Shown here piece by piece: positions 44,401-53,754 of a stretch of 64,000 bases of DNA. The DNA lies in contig NZ_JAPEOX010000002.1 of assembly GCF_026340675.1 (NCBI RefSeq), positions 2,046,001 to 2,110,000 of the forward strand, written 5' to 3'. Positions within the stretch are counted from its first letter, which is position 1, and every line of letters starts with the position of its first letter. This DNA comes from Streptomyces sp. NBC_01264. Lineage in GTDB: Bacteria > Actinomycetota > Actinomycetes > Streptomycetales > Streptomycetaceae. Both the position numbers and the translations under genes were made by a program. The notes under the pieces were generated by a model. That model did not search any database. It was not told where the DNA came from and saw nothing but the letters and a program-made list of their open reading frames with translations.

Positions 44401-45913
44401 CAAAGACGCCCGCGTCGCAGGAGTGGCGCATGGCGGTGACGTCCACACCGCTGATGTTCAGCGCGGTGGAGACGCGCTCACCGGCGTGCCGGAGCTGGAC
44501 GAAGAAGTTCCAGTTGCCCACCCGGTCGGTCTTGTCCAGGGTGGCGTTGAGGTCGATGGTGGTGTGGTAACGGATCCAGTCCTTGTCGATCTCCACACCG
44601 GAGACGGGGAAGTGGTGGTCGGCCTTGGTGCTGCGGCGGCGCAGCACGGCGATGAGCTCGACCTTGTCATCGGCGGCGAACCGGCTGAACTGGTTGCGGA
44701 TCGCGCCGGAGATGTGCAGCTCGCCGTCGACCATCTCGATCGACTCGGCCTTGTTGTACATGCGGGAGTCGGCGAGCTTGTGCCCGGTCAGCTCCAGCTC
44801 GGTGACTTCGAGGAAGCTTGTCGCGTCCGGGTACCCGAGCAGCGACCCGGACCAGAACACCCGGCCGTCGCGCTCCACGATGTCGGAGCTGATGACGCTG
44901 CGGCGCTTCATGTAGTCCGAGGCCGACACCGCGATGTCGACGCGTCCGTGCATGAGGCCGAAGGCGCGGATCCGCTCCATGGGGCCGCACAGTTCGAAGG
45001 TGCCCGGGTCCAGGCTGTGCAGGTAGGGGGCGACAGCGGCGAGGAATCCGCTGTGGAAGGCGTGGTCGCCGGTGCGCAGCTCGGGCGTGTACAGCCGCAG
45101 GTCGTGCGAGAGGAACTTGGCGCCCTTGCGGGCCAGCAGGTCCGGGCGGCCGACGCTGCGCAGGAAGCTGTCGGTGTACTGGTGCACCAGGACGCGGTCG
45201 CCGATGCTGCGCAGCTCGTGGCGGCGGTTGGTGATCGACGGCTGGTCGGACTCCCGCTCCCACATCCACCGGTAGACCGGGGTGGCGAGGATCGTGAAGG
45301 ACCGCGCGTGGAAATTGGCGACCGTGGAGAAGTAGGTGTCCTCGAAGAAGACGCCCTCGGGGAAGCGGATCCCGTGATTGTCGAGGAAGTCCCGGCGGTA
45401 CAGCTTTCCGGCGGCGATCGGGTCGTCTAGCAGCTCGGGCATGCCGCCCAGGCCCGCGACCGTCTGGTCGGCCGGGTACAGCTGGGGCTGCCAGACGGTG
45501 AGCTCGTCCGTGGCGTGGTTGATGCGCACGACACGGCCGGCGGTGATCTCCGAGCCCGTGACGAGCGCCGAGGACAGGAGCGTCTCGGCCGCCTTGAGCG
45601 GGAGCTCGTCGTCCGCGTCGAGGAACATCACGAAATGGCCCGAGGCCGCCTCGATGCCGTTGTTGCGGGGCGCGCCGCAACCGCCGCTGTTCTGCGGCCG
45701 TTCGATGACCCGGACGCGTGCGTCCTGGGCCGCGAACTGGTGGGCGAGGGCGAGGGTGCCGTCGGTGGAACGGTCATCGACGACGAGCACCTCGACCGTG
45801 CGGTGCGTCTGCGCCAGGGCCGACTGCAGGGCCCGGGCGAGCGTGGCACTCGCGTTGAAGGCCGGTATGACGATGGTGACGCCGTAGTGCGATATGTCGA
45901 CCGGGAAGCTCAT
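41474..45913 (-). CDS. Three-part GT2-GT2-TagF wall-polymer synthase
   Basis: 1479-residue cytoplasmic-side polymerase-like protein. Residues about 10-130 are a GT2 glycosyltransferase (IVIPAFNASATLARAL, VVDDRSTDGT, FLDADDE). A beta-sandwich-like segment follows. Residues about 555-750 are a second GT2 domain (VVHCHNDEYHLREFLASL, VFVDDGSNDST), then another beta segment, and residues about 1090-1470 are a TagF-like CDP-glycerol glycerophosphotransferase domain (FLQHGVVYNDV, TDYSSVFFDVAYMGKP). This suggests a polymer with alternating sugars and polyol phosphate. In the second GT2 the usual DxD reads ARARD, so it may be inactive. ATG 45913 overlaps the stop of the upstream gene. Confidence 0.88.
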   Translation of the reverse strand: MSFPVDISHYGVTIVIPAFNASATLARALQSALAQTHRTVEVLVVDDRSTDGTLALAHQFAAQDARVRVIERPQNSGGCGAPRNNGIEAASGHFVMFLDADDELPLKAAETLLSSALVTGSEITAGRVVRINHATDELTVWQPQLYPADQTVAGLGGMPELLDDPIAAGKLYRRDFLDNHGIRFPEGVFFEDTYFSTVANFHARSFTILATPVYRWMWERESDQPSITNRRHELRSIGDRVLVHQYTDSFLRSVGRPDLLARKGAKFLSHDLRLYTPELRTGDHAFHSGFLAAVAPYLHSLDPGTFELCGPMERIRAFGLMHGRVDIAVSASDYMKRRSVISSDIVERDGRVFWSGSLLGYPDATSFLEVTELELTGHKLADSRMYNKAESIEMVDGELHISGAIRNQFSRFAADDKVELIAVLRRRSTKADHHFPVSGVEIDKDWIRYHTTIDLNATLDKTDRVGNWNFFVQLRHAGERVSTALNISGVDVTAMRHSCDAGVFEVYETVSGNLGLRPETGEQRVKTSDRGTPWLWWQDAAPTGPVELPESYAATLVVHCHNDEYHLREFLASLVAQRSFARTQVVFVDDGSNDSTGRQLAAFAAYYPNTGVVAQHSLGASAAFDHGLQYAVAPYVMFARARDILGQDSIGRLLAAASKARGADVVAGQADNFPGPWRSEDEPWQRYFTAKDSVRRLADAPYLVFSTLLGAKLFKTSYIREHGFRGGPGPGLEDDWFTVPAVLYARGVAIAQDARFFERDEQNQNSLFDFPWNDPVKTVDRVRLAAHVLASVQGAPPRTLVLAQRFVVRTLQPYVRNMHRIMSRPELASVLPLLGSVYSQIPDDVILQYAVHPQSKVQHHAIVTGNLDLFADPLGAPEYLPTLFLDEEGVYRRLVSDPVRTTLLRVPRASAVLETFDWTDGEIHFEGLLVLSGVDINARYTNELQLVLSDGRREVTLPVAQNYRRDRWRTRKNQDWFSGWRATARPGTLDALANTELSMVIRVVDQDLHHDVPLAARQMLHRFKGVHTRGRQRFVVSIDDEEQVTVRWVRGFAARCKDRLRRFKWELRNSLPGRPGWRTRLMYWFTYPYLHNRGIWIIGEREDTAQDNSYHLFKWIRQNRPKTKVYYSINGDSPDWDKVARYGQVIDRLSWKHRAYLLHAERLINAYDLEAYLGFPGLLKRAFLRGYGDLLRYKRVFLQHGVVYNDVVASIHGQATNVDMVLTTGRSERSYYAEHCGYGYARVAATGLPRFDALEPVNGPRRILVMPTWRRDIVAPSYNKAAKPEIPFAASEYYRFFSALLRNERLLSAIQYYGVELEFMPHYEIRPYLNHFKIDHPSVTVSTTGRDVQLAMRECSMLVTDYSSVFFDVAYMGKPIVYTNFDDESFYSKHYKRGYFDLARDGFGPACRTVDHAVQEIIATIERQFEVEPQYRRRAEEFFVLRDTHNCERAFQVIESMDANIVGDQRAQLHLGARGFGEF

Positions 45914-47091
45914 CGAGAGTAGTGCTCCGGTTCGACGTAGCCGGGCCGCAGCGCCTGCGCCGGAATCTTGGAGAGCTGCATGGTGTCCGTCACCGCGCCC
46001 GTGTACTCGTCCGGGTAGGGCGCGGGGTACGGCACGAAGCCGGGGTCCTCGTACGGCTCGGGGGCGGGGAAGCGCTGGGCGACTTCCTCGACCTCGCGCA
46101 GGTCGTCCTCGCCGCGCCGGCGGTGGCGTCCGGCGTGCAGGTGCTCGGCTATGGAGCCCGCGCGCGTGGGGATGTTGCCGGGGTCGAGGCGTTCCATCGT
46201 GCGCGTGAAGTCCCGGGTGGAGAGCCAGAACTTGAACATGATGACGAGCTCGAAGCCGCCCATCAGCACGGCCGACACCGCCGTGGTCCACAGGATATGG
46301 CCGATGACGGGGCCGATGATGAAGATGAACATCTGGAACTCGATGCCGCTGATGAGGTGCGGCCGGATGCGGCTCTGCACCAGCGCGTGGCGGACCCGCG
46401 CGTACCAGGGGAACTTCTCGCGGAACTGCTCGTGCAGGTCGATGACCTCGGCCTGCTCGGTGTCCGTGCTCTGGCGCTTGAGCTCGTCCGCCTGGCCCAG
46501 GGGGTTCTCGCGCAGCAGGTCCTCGATGAAGACGACCTTGCGCTCCTCCTCCTCGATCCCCTGCTCCTCCTGGCGGGCGAGGGTGACGGCGGCGATCTTG
46601 GTGCGCATGGACATGCGCATCTTGTAGATCTGGAGGGCGTCGACGTAGCGGAGCATGTCGAGGAAGATCACGACGAGGGCCGCGAGGAGGTAGACCTCTT
46701 CGTCGTTCTGGACGAACTGTCCGCCCATCAAGGTCAGGGCGCAGATCAGGACGCGGATGCGGTCGAAGACGTAGTCGAGCCAGCCGCCGAAGATGGTGCC
46801 ATTGCCCTTGAGGCGGGCGAGCTTGCCGTCGATGCAGTCGAGGATGAAGCTGAGGTGGTACAGGGCTGCGCCGATGCACAGCGAGACCCAGTCGCCCTGG
46901 AAGAAGTAGTACGCCGAGCCCAGGCCGACGAAGAGTGCGGCCCACGTCACCCGGTTCGGCGTGACGAAGTTCCATCGGGCCAGGACGCAGACGAGGCGGG
47001 TCGCTATCGGGTCGACCAGAAGGACCGTCCACCAGGCGTCCCGCTTTTTGCAGGTGAGCTTCTGGACGGCCTTCAGTGACAGCTTGGACAT
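45910..47091 (-). CDS. CDP-alcohol phosphatidyltransferase family membrane protein
   Basis: 393 residues. The CDP-alcohol phosphotransferase motif D-G-x2-A-R-x8-G-x3-D-x3-D is complete in the segment from DCIDGKLARLKG to LDYVFDR (residues about 85-115). Several transmembrane helices surround it (VTWAALFVGLGSAYYF, VYLLAALVVIFLDM, FIFIIGPVIGHILW). The C-terminal 80 residues are charged and proline-rich. As first gene of the wall-polymer operon it may make a lipid-linked starter or transfer a polyol phosphate. Its stop overlaps the start of the GT2-GT2-TagF gene. Confidence 0.9.
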   Translation of the reverse strand: MSKLSLKAVQKLTCKKRDAWWTVLLVDPIATRLVCVLARWNFVTPNRVTWAALFVGLGSAYYFFQGDWVSLCIGAALYHLSFILDCIDGKLARLKGNGTIFGGWLDYVFDRIRVLICALTLMGGQFVQNDEEVYLLAALVVIFLDMLRYVDALQIYKMRMSMRTKIAAVTLARQEEQGIEEEERKVVFIEDLLRENPLGQADELKRQSTDTEQAEVIDLHEQFREKFPWYARVRHALVQSRIRPHLISGIEFQMFIFIIGPVIGHILWTTAVSAVLMGGFELVIMFKFWLSTRDFTRTMERLDPGNIPTRAGSIAEHLHAGRHRRRGEDDLREVEEVAQRFPAPEPYEDPGFVPYPAPYPDEYTGAVTDTMQLSKIPAQALRPGYVEPEHYSR

Positions 47092-47182
47092 AACCCCTCA
47101 GTCATCGACACCGGCACGGGATGTACAGGTAGAACCTTCATCCTGTGATCACGTGTGACGGCAAGTGGCGGTCTGCGACCCC

Positions 47183-47200
47183 AACCATCCACTTATGGTT
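47183..47200. promoter_or_regulatory. Small inverted repeat upstream of the wall-polymer operon
   Basis: AACCAT-CCACTT-ATGGTT, a 6-base inverted repeat about 95 bases before the operon start, in an AT-richer segment. An operator is possible; it is short enough to be chance. Confidence 0.3.
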
Positions 47201-47307
47201 CAGGTAAAGGGCGTTCTTGAGACTTTAGCAAACCGCGGCAGACGCGAGCCAGGCCGGAAGTCGACAGCCGTCCCCACCAAACCCGTACAGGGCCGGGCCA
47301 AAGGACC

Positions 47308-48906
47308 TTACTGGGCGTGCCAGGGAGTGAACTCCAGGCCATCGGATCCCAGTTGCTGCCGGGCAACGCGCAGTCGCCCGTCCATTCCCACCGTGACGAT
47401 CACCACACGGCCCTGGCCGTCGAAGGCGGCGGCGGGCGGGACGATCGAGCGCTCCCCCGACGGCGACCACCACACCCCCGTGTCCGGCCGCCCGTCCGGG
47501 TACGCGCCGATCGCCGGCACTCCCCCGTGGCCGCCGCGCACGAGCACCGTGCAGCCCCAGCCCTGGATGTCGGCTCCCACGACCCCGGTGACCGGTCCGT
47601 CCCCGTCGGGTCCGCCGAGGCCTATCGGCGCATGGGCGCCCGGCCACCAGACGCAGACCTCGTTCGTCGCCGCGTAGCGGAAGCGCACCATCCCGGAGTC
47701 CGGGGCGGCCGACAGGCTGCCGGGGCGCGGGTTCACCGGGATCCCGCGGTTCTCCTGCCATCCCGCGGCCGCGTTCCCGTGGTACCAGTGCACGGCGCCA
47801 TCGCCGTCACGGGTCCGGGCCACGAGGTGCACGCTGCCGTCCGGCGACGCGAAGACCGCCGTCTCGTCGGCGACCTTCCGCCCGCGCAGGGCCTCCCAGC
47901 TGCTCAGCACCCCCTTCGGGGACTGCTTGCGCACGCTGATGCCCCGTCCGAAGTTGCGGACGAAGACGTGCATGAAGCCGTCGGCGGCGAAGGTGGCCGC
48001 CGGGAAGCCGATGGAACGCGCCACCTGCCACGACGTGTGGGGGTTGCCGAGCGAGACCCACGGCCCGAGGGGCCGGCCGGTCTGGTACTGGGCGGCGTAC
48101 ACCACCTCGATGTCGGCGCCGCCCTCCTTGCGGTCGGTCCGGCTCAGGCCGATCAGGTACGCGTAGCCGTCGGACCCCTGGACCACGGTCAGCCCCGGCA
48201 TGAGGTCCGGCCCTTCGAGCAGCTCGGGTCCGCTCCACCCCTCGGCCTCGGTACGGCCCTCGGTCCACCGGACGACGCCCGCGGCCGTGGGCAGGTACGC
48301 GGACAGCCGGCCGTCCTTGCCGCTGACCAGCCACCGCGACGGCTCCGGGTAACGGGGGCCGGCCTCGGAAACGAGCCCGGGGTCCGTTCCGGCGGCGCGG
48401 CAGTCCACGAAGACGGGCACGCCGACGGCCCGCTGGTACCGGCGGGCCGCCCTCAGGGCGCTGCGCGCGACCTGGCCGCGCGCCGGCGGCTCGGTGACGA
48501 CGGGGAGCTTGCGCTCCTTGTCGTAGCCGACGTGCGTGGGATCCGGGTCGAGGGTCCGTACGCGGACGGGCCCGGTCTCGTGGAACACGTCGAGGATCTG
48601 CCCCGTGATGCTCCCCACTCCGGCGTCGAGGACGTAGGGGTCTCCCGAGAACCGGCAGCCGCGCCGGCGAGCCTCGGCCACAGCCGCTTCCAGAGCCCGG
48701 TACTCGGCGTCGCTGCCGCCGTCGAGGCAGACGACCTCGATCGCCGAGCCGTCCGGCTCCGAGGCGATCAGGGGGACGGCTTCACCGGGCGTGGCGACGA
48801 CGATCGCCACCGGAGCGGACCGGGTGACTCCCGTACGAGGGGCCGCCGGCGTCTGCTCGGGGGACGTGGCGCCGCGTCTCGCACGACGTCCGGTCGCTCG
48901 GACCAT
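47308..48906 (-). CDS. Beta-propeller-like protein beside the wall-polymer operon
   Basis: 532 residues. The N-terminal 150 residues have a Rossmann-like pattern (VAIVVATPGEAVPLIAS, IEVVCLDGGSDAEYRAL). From about 190 there are repeated beta blades of the PLL/lectin propeller type (GRLSAYLPTAAGVVRW, DGYAYLIGLSRTDR, DGFMHVFVRNFGRG, DGSVHLVARTRDGDG). No catalytic motif was found. It may bind or recognise the sugar polymer. ATG 48906 with GGGGAG seven bases upstream is chosen over codons at 48921 and 48951. Confidence 0.68.
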   Translation of the reverse strand: MVRATGRRARRGATSPEQTPAAPRTGVTRSAPVAIVVATPGEAVPLIASEPDGSAIEVVCLDGGSDAEYRALEAAVAEARRRGCRFSGDPYVLDAGVGSITGQILDVFHETGPVRVRTLDPDPTHVGYDKERKLPVVTEPPARGQVARSALRAARRYQRAVGVPVFVDCRAAGTDPGLVSEAGPRYPEPSRWLVSGKDGRLSAYLPTAAGVVRWTEGRTEAEGWSGPELLEGPDLMPGLTVVQGSDGYAYLIGLSRTDRKEGGADIEVVYAAQYQTGRPLGPWVSLGNPHTSWQVARSIGFPAATFAADGFMHVFVRNFGRGISVRKQSPKGVLSSWEALRGRKVADETAVFASPDGSVHLVARTRDGDGAVHWYHGNAAAGWQENRGIPVNPRPGSLSAAPDSGMVRFRYAATNEVCVWWPGAHAPIGLGGPDGDGPVTGVVGADIQGWGCTVLVRGGHGGVPAIGAYPDGRPDTGVWWSPSGERSIVPPAAAFDGQGRVVIVTVGMDGRLRVARQQLGSDGLEFTPWHAQ

Positions 48907-49000
48907 GGCTCTGCTCCCCATTCCCCTCGCGGCTGCGGTTATCCACTCCATACCGACCCCGAGACGATAGGCGCTCTCCCGTTCGAGTTGAAAATCTGCC

Positions 49001-49006
49001 TATAGT
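49001..49006 (+). promoter_or_regulatory. Possible -10 box of the LCP gene
   Basis: TATAGT in an AT-rich patch 64 bases before the LCP start. No standard -35 lies 16-18 bases upstream; TTGAAA at 48988 is too close. Confidence 0.35.
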
Positions 49007-49069
49007 GCAGCGGCATCCGGCCCACCGCGCCGTCCGTCAGCCGACCGAGGCCCCGAGGATTCGAGCAGT

Positions 49070-50146
49070 ATGACCCAACAGACCGCCACGCCCAGTCATC
49101 GCAACACCGGGCGGCGAGGGGCGCGTCCGCCCAGGTCACGCGGCCGCCGCGCGATGAAGATCGTCCTGGTGGTGGTCGTCCTGCTGCTGCTCGCCGCCGC
49201 CGGCACCGGCTGGTGGGCCTACAACCACCTCAACAAGAACATCGACAGCGTCGACCTGAACCAGACGATCGGTGCCGACAACCGCCCGGCGAAGGTCCCG
49301 GACAGCGGCCAGAACATCCTGGTGCTCGGCTCGGACTCGCGCGCCGGCGCCAACGGCGAGCTCGATCACGGCGATGTCAGCGGTTCGCGCTCGGACACCA
49401 ACATGCTGGTGCACATACCCGAGGGCCGTAAGAAGGCCACCGCGATCAGCATCCCCCGCGACACCCTCGTAACCCGGCCCGAGTGCAAGGACAAGAACGG
49501 CAAGTCGATCGCGGGCGCGAACCGCGTCATGATCAACAGCATCATCGGGACCGGCGGCCCGGCCTGTGTCGTCAAGACCGTGGAGACGATGTCCGGCATC
49601 CGCGTCGACCACCTGGTGAAGGTGGAGTTCGCCGGATTCAAGGAGCTCGTGGACGCACTCGGCGGCGTGGACGTGACCCTCGACAAGCCCATCAAGGGCG
49701 GCCTGAACCTCGACGCCGGCACACACCGCTTGAACGGCACGGACTCGCTCAAGTTCGTTCGCACCCGCCACGGTTACGGCGACGGCAGCGACCTCGGACG
49801 CATCGACCTGCAGCAGAAGTTCATGATCGCGATGCTGTCGGAGATCAAGAAGCAGGACGTCCTCAGCAGCCCGGCCCGGCTCTACAAGCTCGCCGACGCC
49901 GGCACCAAGGCGCTGACCACGGACTCCGAACTCGACTCGCTCAAGGGCCTGTCGGACTTCGCCCAGAGCATGAACGGCGTGGATCCGGCGACCATGGAGA
50001 CGATCATGCTCCCGGTCAACTACGACAAGATCGACAAGAACCGCGTCGTCGCCGTGGAGCCGCAGTCCGGCCAGCTGTGGGAGGCCCTGCGCAACGACCG
50101 GCCGATCCCGGCCTCGGCGAAGAAGTCCCCCGCCACCGGCGGCTGA
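49070..50146 (+). CDS. LytR-CpsA-Psr (LCP) family polymer ligase
   Basis: 358 residues. An arginine-rich cytoplasmic start leads to one transmembrane helix (IVLVVVVLLLLAAAGTGWWAY) and an extracellular LCP domain. Key residues are visible: LGSDSR (residue about 86), SIPRDT, and the RTRHGYGDGSDLGR segment that binds the lipid pyrophosphate. LCP enzymes attach wall teichoic acid or other glycopolymers to peptidoglycan. Placed next to the wall-polymer operon, it is a good candidate for linking that polymer to the wall. GAGGA precedes the ATG. Confidence 0.93.
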   Translation: MTQQTATPSHRNTGRRGARPPRSRGRRAMKIVLVVVVLLLLAAAGTGWWAYNHLNKNIDSVDLNQTIGADNRPAKVPDSGQNILVLGSDSRAGANGELDHGDVSGSRSDTNMLVHIPEGRKKATAISIPRDTLVTRPECKDKNGKSIAGANRVMINSIIGTGGPACVVKTVETMSGIRVDHLVKVEFAGFKELVDALGGVDVTLDKPIKGGLNLDAGTHRLNGTDSLKFVRTRHGYGDGSDLGRIDLQQKFMIAMLSEIKKQDVLSSPARLYKLADAGTKALTTDSELDSLKGLSDFAQSMNGVDPATMETIMLPVNYDKIDKNRVVAVEPQSGQLWEALRNDRPIPASAKKSPATGG

Positions 50147-50160
50147 CCGACACCGCTCGC

Positions 50161-50198
50161 GACGAGCCCCGGCCCCCGGATGGGGGGCGGGGCTCGTC
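50161..50198. terminator. Bidirectional terminator
   Basis: A 17-base stem with one mismatch (GACGAGCCCCGGCCCCC against GGGGGGCGGGGCTCGTC) and a GGAT loop, between the convergent LCP and permease genes. Confidence 0.85.
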
Positions 50199-50221
50199 GG
50201 CGTGCCACCGCAGGACGCGCG

Positions 50222-51736
50222 TCAGCGGCCCTCGCGCGCAGGGTTCGGCGTCATGCCCTCGCCCCGGCCCAGGCGGCTGTGCTGCTTGCCGTAGAGGAAG
50301 TAGACGAAGCAGCCGATCGCCATCCAGATGCCGAAGCGCAGCCAGGTCTCAGCCGGCAGGTTCAGCATCAGCCAGACCGACGCGGCGATCGACACGATGG
50401 GCACGAACGGCACCCACGGGGTGCGGAAGGACCGGTGCAGGTCGGGCCGGGTGCGGCGCAGGACCATCACGCCGAGCGCGACCACGACGAAGGCGAAGAG
50501 GGTGCCGATGTTCACCAGGGTCGCCAGCTCGTGGATGCTGGTGAATCCGGCGACGACGGCGATGACCACACCGAGCAGGATCGTCGGCCGGTAGGGCGTA
50601 CGGAACTTAGGGTGGGTCCGCGAGAAGAAGCGCGGCAGCAGCCCGTCGCGGCTCATCGCGAAGAACACCCGGGTCTGGCCGAGCAGCAGGATCATGCAGA
50701 CGGTGGTCAGGCCCACGGCGGCGCCGAAGCTGATGATGCCTCCGTAGACCGGATGGCCGGCGGATTTGAAGGCGTCGGCCAGCGGGGCGCTGACGGAGAG
50801 CTCCTTGTAGTTCTGCATGCCGGTCACCACGATCGAGACCGCCACGTAGAGCACGGTGCAGATGATCAGCGAGCCGAGGATGCCGCGCGGCATGTCCCGC
50901 TGCGGGAGCTTGGTCTCCTCGGCTGCGGTGGCCACCACGTCGAAGCCGATGAAGGCGAAGAAGACCACGGAGGCGGCGGTGAAGATGCCCATGACGCCGA
51001 AGTTGGTGGGCTCGTAGCCGAAGAGGAGCTGGAGGAGCGGGGCATCGAGTCCGGAGCCGCCCGTCTGGGGTTCGGCCGGCGGGATGAACGGCGTGTAGTT
51101 GGACTTCGTGATGAAGAACGCGCCCGCGATGATCACGATGAGCACCACCGTGACCTTGATCGCCACGACCACCGCGGTGATCCGCGCGGACAGCTTCACC
51201 CCGACGACCAGGATCACGGTCAGCACCAGGACCAGGACGAAGGCGAGCAGGTCGAAGTGGCCGCCCGGAACGTCGGGCCCCTGGAGCAGGGCGGGCAGGT
51301 GGATGCCGGCGTTGTCCATGAGCGAGCGGACGTACCCCGACCAGCCGACGGCCACGACCGCGGTGCCGAGCGCGAACTCCAGCACGAGGTCCCAGCCGAT
51401 GATCCAGGCGGGCAGCTCACCGATGGAGGCGTACGAGAAGGTGTACGCGGATCCGGCCACCGGGACCGTCGAGGCGAACTCGGCGTAGCACAGGGCGGCC
51501 AGCGCGCACACGATGCCGGCGGCGACGAACGCGAGGGCGGTGGAGGGTCCGGCGGTCTCCTTGGCGACCTTGCCCGTGAGGACGAAGATGCCCGTGCCGA
51601 TGATCACGCCGACGCCGAAGACGGTGAGGTCCCAGGAGGAGAGCGACTTCTTGAGCTGGTGTTCCGGCTCTTCCGTGTCGAGGATCGACTGCTCGACCGA
51701 TTTCGTACGGAAGGGACCGTTCAGGTTCCTACTCAC
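50222..51736 (-). CDS. Cationic amino acid transporter-type APC permease
   Basis: 504-residue APC-superfamily permease with about twelve transmembrane helices. The N-terminal LTVFGVGVIIGTGIFVLTG is the APC unwound helix 1, and AALCYAEFASTVPVAGSAYTF is helix 3. The C-terminus has FAFVVVALGVMVLRRTRPDL, typical of the CAT (SLC7A1-like) group. It likely takes up basic or other amino acids; the substrate is not certain. The GTG start has GGAGG seven bases upstream. Confidence 0.9.
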   Translation of the reverse strand: MSRNLNGPFRTKSVEQSILDTEEPEHQLKKSLSSWDLTVFGVGVIIGTGIFVLTGKVAKETAGPSTALAFVAAGIVCALAALCYAEFASTVPVAGSAYTFSYASIGELPAWIIGWDLVLEFALGTAVVAVGWSGYVRSLMDNAGIHLPALLQGPDVPGGHFDLLAFVLVLVLTVILVVGVKLSARITAVVVAIKVTVVLIVIIAGAFFITKSNYTPFIPPAEPQTGGSGLDAPLLQLLFGYEPTNFGVMGIFTAASVVFFAFIGFDVVATAAEETKLPQRDMPRGILGSLIICTVLYVAVSIVVTGMQNYKELSVSAPLADAFKSAGHPVYGGIISFGAAVGLTTVCMILLLGQTRVFFAMSRDGLLPRFFSRTHPKFRTPYRPTILLGVVIAVVAGFTSIHELATLVNIGTLFAFVVVALGVMVLRRTRPDLHRSFRTPWVPFVPIVSIAASVWLMLNLPAETWLRFGIWMAIGCFVYFLYGKQHSRLGRGEGMTPNPAREGR

Positions 51737-51773
51737 CGACGCACCTCCGCAGGGCAGACCGCATCGAAACGAA

Positions 51774-51818
51774 ACGGGCCGGAAGGCCCGCCCTTCAAGG
51801 GTGACCCTCCCGGCCCGT
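51774..51818 (-). terminator. Hairpin after dxs
   Basis: A perfect 9-base stem ACGGGCCGG / CCGGCCCGT with a 27-base interior, in the 101-base gap downstream of dxs and upstream of the permease start. Confidence 0.6.
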
Positions 51819-51837
51819 GACGTGCAACCGCAGATGA

Positions 51838-53754
51838 TCAGTCGACGGCGGCGGCCGGCTCGCTGTCGTAGCGTCCGTCGAGCTTCGCCACCAGGCCGGT
51901 GACCTGCCGCGCGATGTCCGGGGCGGTCAGACCGATCTCCGCCATGACCTCCTTGCGCGTGGCGTGGTCCAGGAAGCGCTGCGGAATGCCGAAGTCACGC
52001 AGCGGTACGTCGACCCCCGCGTCCCGCAGGGCCTGCGCGACGGCCGAGCCCACACCGCCGCTGCGGCTGTTGTCCTCGACGGTGACCACGACGCGGTGGC
52101 GGTCGGCGAGCGGGGCCAGGGCCTCGTCCACCGGCTTGACCCAGCGGGGGTCGACCACGGTCGTGGAGATGCCCTGCTTGTCGAGCAGGTCGGCGATCTC
52201 CAGGCACATCGGGGCGAGCGCGCCGACCGAGACGAGCAGTACGTCCGGCCGGGTGACCTCGTCGGCCGGACGGCGCAGCACGTCCATGCCGCCGATCTTG
52301 CCGATGGCAGGCACGGCCGGGCCGACGACGCCCTTGGAGAAGCGCACGACGGTCGGCGCGTCCTTCACCAGGACGGCCTCGTTCAGCTGGGCGCGCAGCT
52401 GCTCCGCGTCGCGCGGGGCGGCCAGGCGCAGGCCCGGGACCACCTGGAGGATGGACATGTCCCACATGCCGTTGTGGGAGGCGCCGTCGGTGCCGGTGAC
52501 ACCGGCGCGGTCCAGGACGAAGGTGACCCCGCACTTGTGCAGGGCCACGTCCATCAGGACCTGGTCGAAGGCGCGGTTGAGGAAGGTCGCGTACACCGCG
52601 AAGACCGGGTGGGCGCCGCCGGAGGCCAGGCCCGCCGCCGAGGTGGCGCCGTGCTGCTCGGCGATGCCGACGTCGAAGATCCGGTCCGGGTAGGCGTCGG
52701 CGAACTTCTTCAGGCCGACCGGCTGGAGCATGGCCGCGGTGATGGCGACGATGTCCTTGCGGTCCCTGCCGAGCTTGACCATCTCGTCGGCGAAGACGGA
52801 GGTCCAGCTGGCGGCGTCGGTGGAGACCGGCAGGCCGGTGTCCGGGTGGATCACGCCGACCGCGTGGAAGCGGTCCGCCTCGTCCTGGACGGCCGGCTCG
52901 TAGCCCCGGCCCTTCTGGGTGAGGCAGTGCACGATGACCGGGCCGCTGAAGCGCTTGGCGCGCTGCAGGGCCGATTCCAGGGCCTCGATGTCGTGGCCGT
53001 CGATGGGGCCGATGTACTTCAGGCCCAGGTCCTCGAACATGCCCTGCGGGGCGATGAAGTCCTTGAGGCCCTTCTTGGCGCCGTGCAGGGTCTCGTAGAG
53101 GGGCTTCCCGACGACCGGGGTGCGCTCCAGGAGGTCCTTGCCGCGGGCCAGGAAGCGCTCGTAGCCGTCCGTGGTCCGCAGGGTGGCCAGGTGGTTCGCG
53201 AGGCCTCCGATGGTGGGGCCGTACGAGCGCTCGTTGTCGTTGACGACGATCACCAGGGGGCGGTCCTTGGCGGCGGCGATGTTGTTCAGCGCCTCCCAGG
53301 CCATACCGCCGGTCAGGGCCCCGTCGCCGATCACCGCGGCGACGTGGTGGTCCTCCTTGCCGAGCACCTCGTTGGCCTTCGCGAAGCCGTCGGCCCAGCC
53401 CAGCACGGTCGACGCGTGCGAGTTCTCGATCACGTCGTGCTCGGACTCGGCGCGCGAGGGGTAGCCCGACAGGCCGCCCTTCGTGCGCAGGCCGCCGAAG
53501 TCCTGGCGGCCGGTGAGCAGCTTGTGCACGTAGGCCTGGTGGCCGGTGTCGAAGAGGACCTTGTCCTTGGGCGAGTCGAAGACCCGGTGCAGGGCGATCG
53601 TCAGCTCTACGACACCGAGGTTGGGGCCGAGGTGCCCGCCGGTCTTGGAGACGGCGTCGACGAGGAAGGTCCTGATCTCGGCGGCGAGCCGCTCGAGCTC
53701 CTCCTGGCTGAGCCGGTCCAGATCGCGCGGTCCCTTGATGCGGGTCAGCAGCAC
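51838..53754 (-). CDS. dxs: 1-deoxy-D-xylulose-5-phosphate synthase Dxs
   Basis: First enzyme of the MEP isoprenoid pathway: condenses pyruvate and glyceraldehyde 3-phosphate using thiamine diphosphate. 638 residues. [14 protein letters not shown] and the ThDP motif [16 protein letters not shown] are in the N-terminal half, [15 protein letters not shown] in the pyrimidine domain, and [18 protein letters not shown] in the C-terminal domain. GTG start with AAGGAGG five bases upstream. A TAGACT box (plus 53789-53794, minus strand) may be its -10, about 40 bases upstream of the start. Confidence 0.97.
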   Translation of the reverse strand: MLLTRIKGPRDLDRLSQEELERLAAEIRTFLVDAVSKTGGHLGPNLGVVELTIALHRVFDSPKDKVLFDTGHQAYVHKLLTGRQDFGGLRTKGGLSGYPSRAESEHDVIENSHASTVLGWADGFAKANEVLGKEDHHVAAVIGDGALTGGMAWEALNNIAAAKDRPLVIVVNDNERSYGPTIGGLANHLATLRTTDGYERFLARGKDLLERTPVVGKPLYETLHGAKKGLKDFIAPQGMFEDLGLKYIGPIDGHDIEALESALQRAKRFSGPVIVHCLTQKGRGYEPAVQDEADRFHAVGVIHPDTGLPVSTDAASWTSVFADEMVKLGRDRKDIVAITAAMLQPVGLKKFADAYPDRIFDVGIAEQHGATSAAGLASGGAHPVFAVYATFLNRAFDQVLMDVALHKCGVTFVLDRAGVTGTDGASHNGMWDMSILQVVPGLRLAAPRDAEQLRAQLNEAVLVKDAPTVVRFSKGVVGPAVPAIGKIGGMDVLRRPADEVTRPDVLLVSVGALAPMCLEIADLLDKQGISTTVVDPRWVKPVDEALAPLADRHRVVVTVEDNSRSGGVGSAVAQALRDAGVDVPLRDFGIPQRFLDHATRKEVMAEIGLTAPDIARQVTGLVAKLDGRYDSEPAAAVD

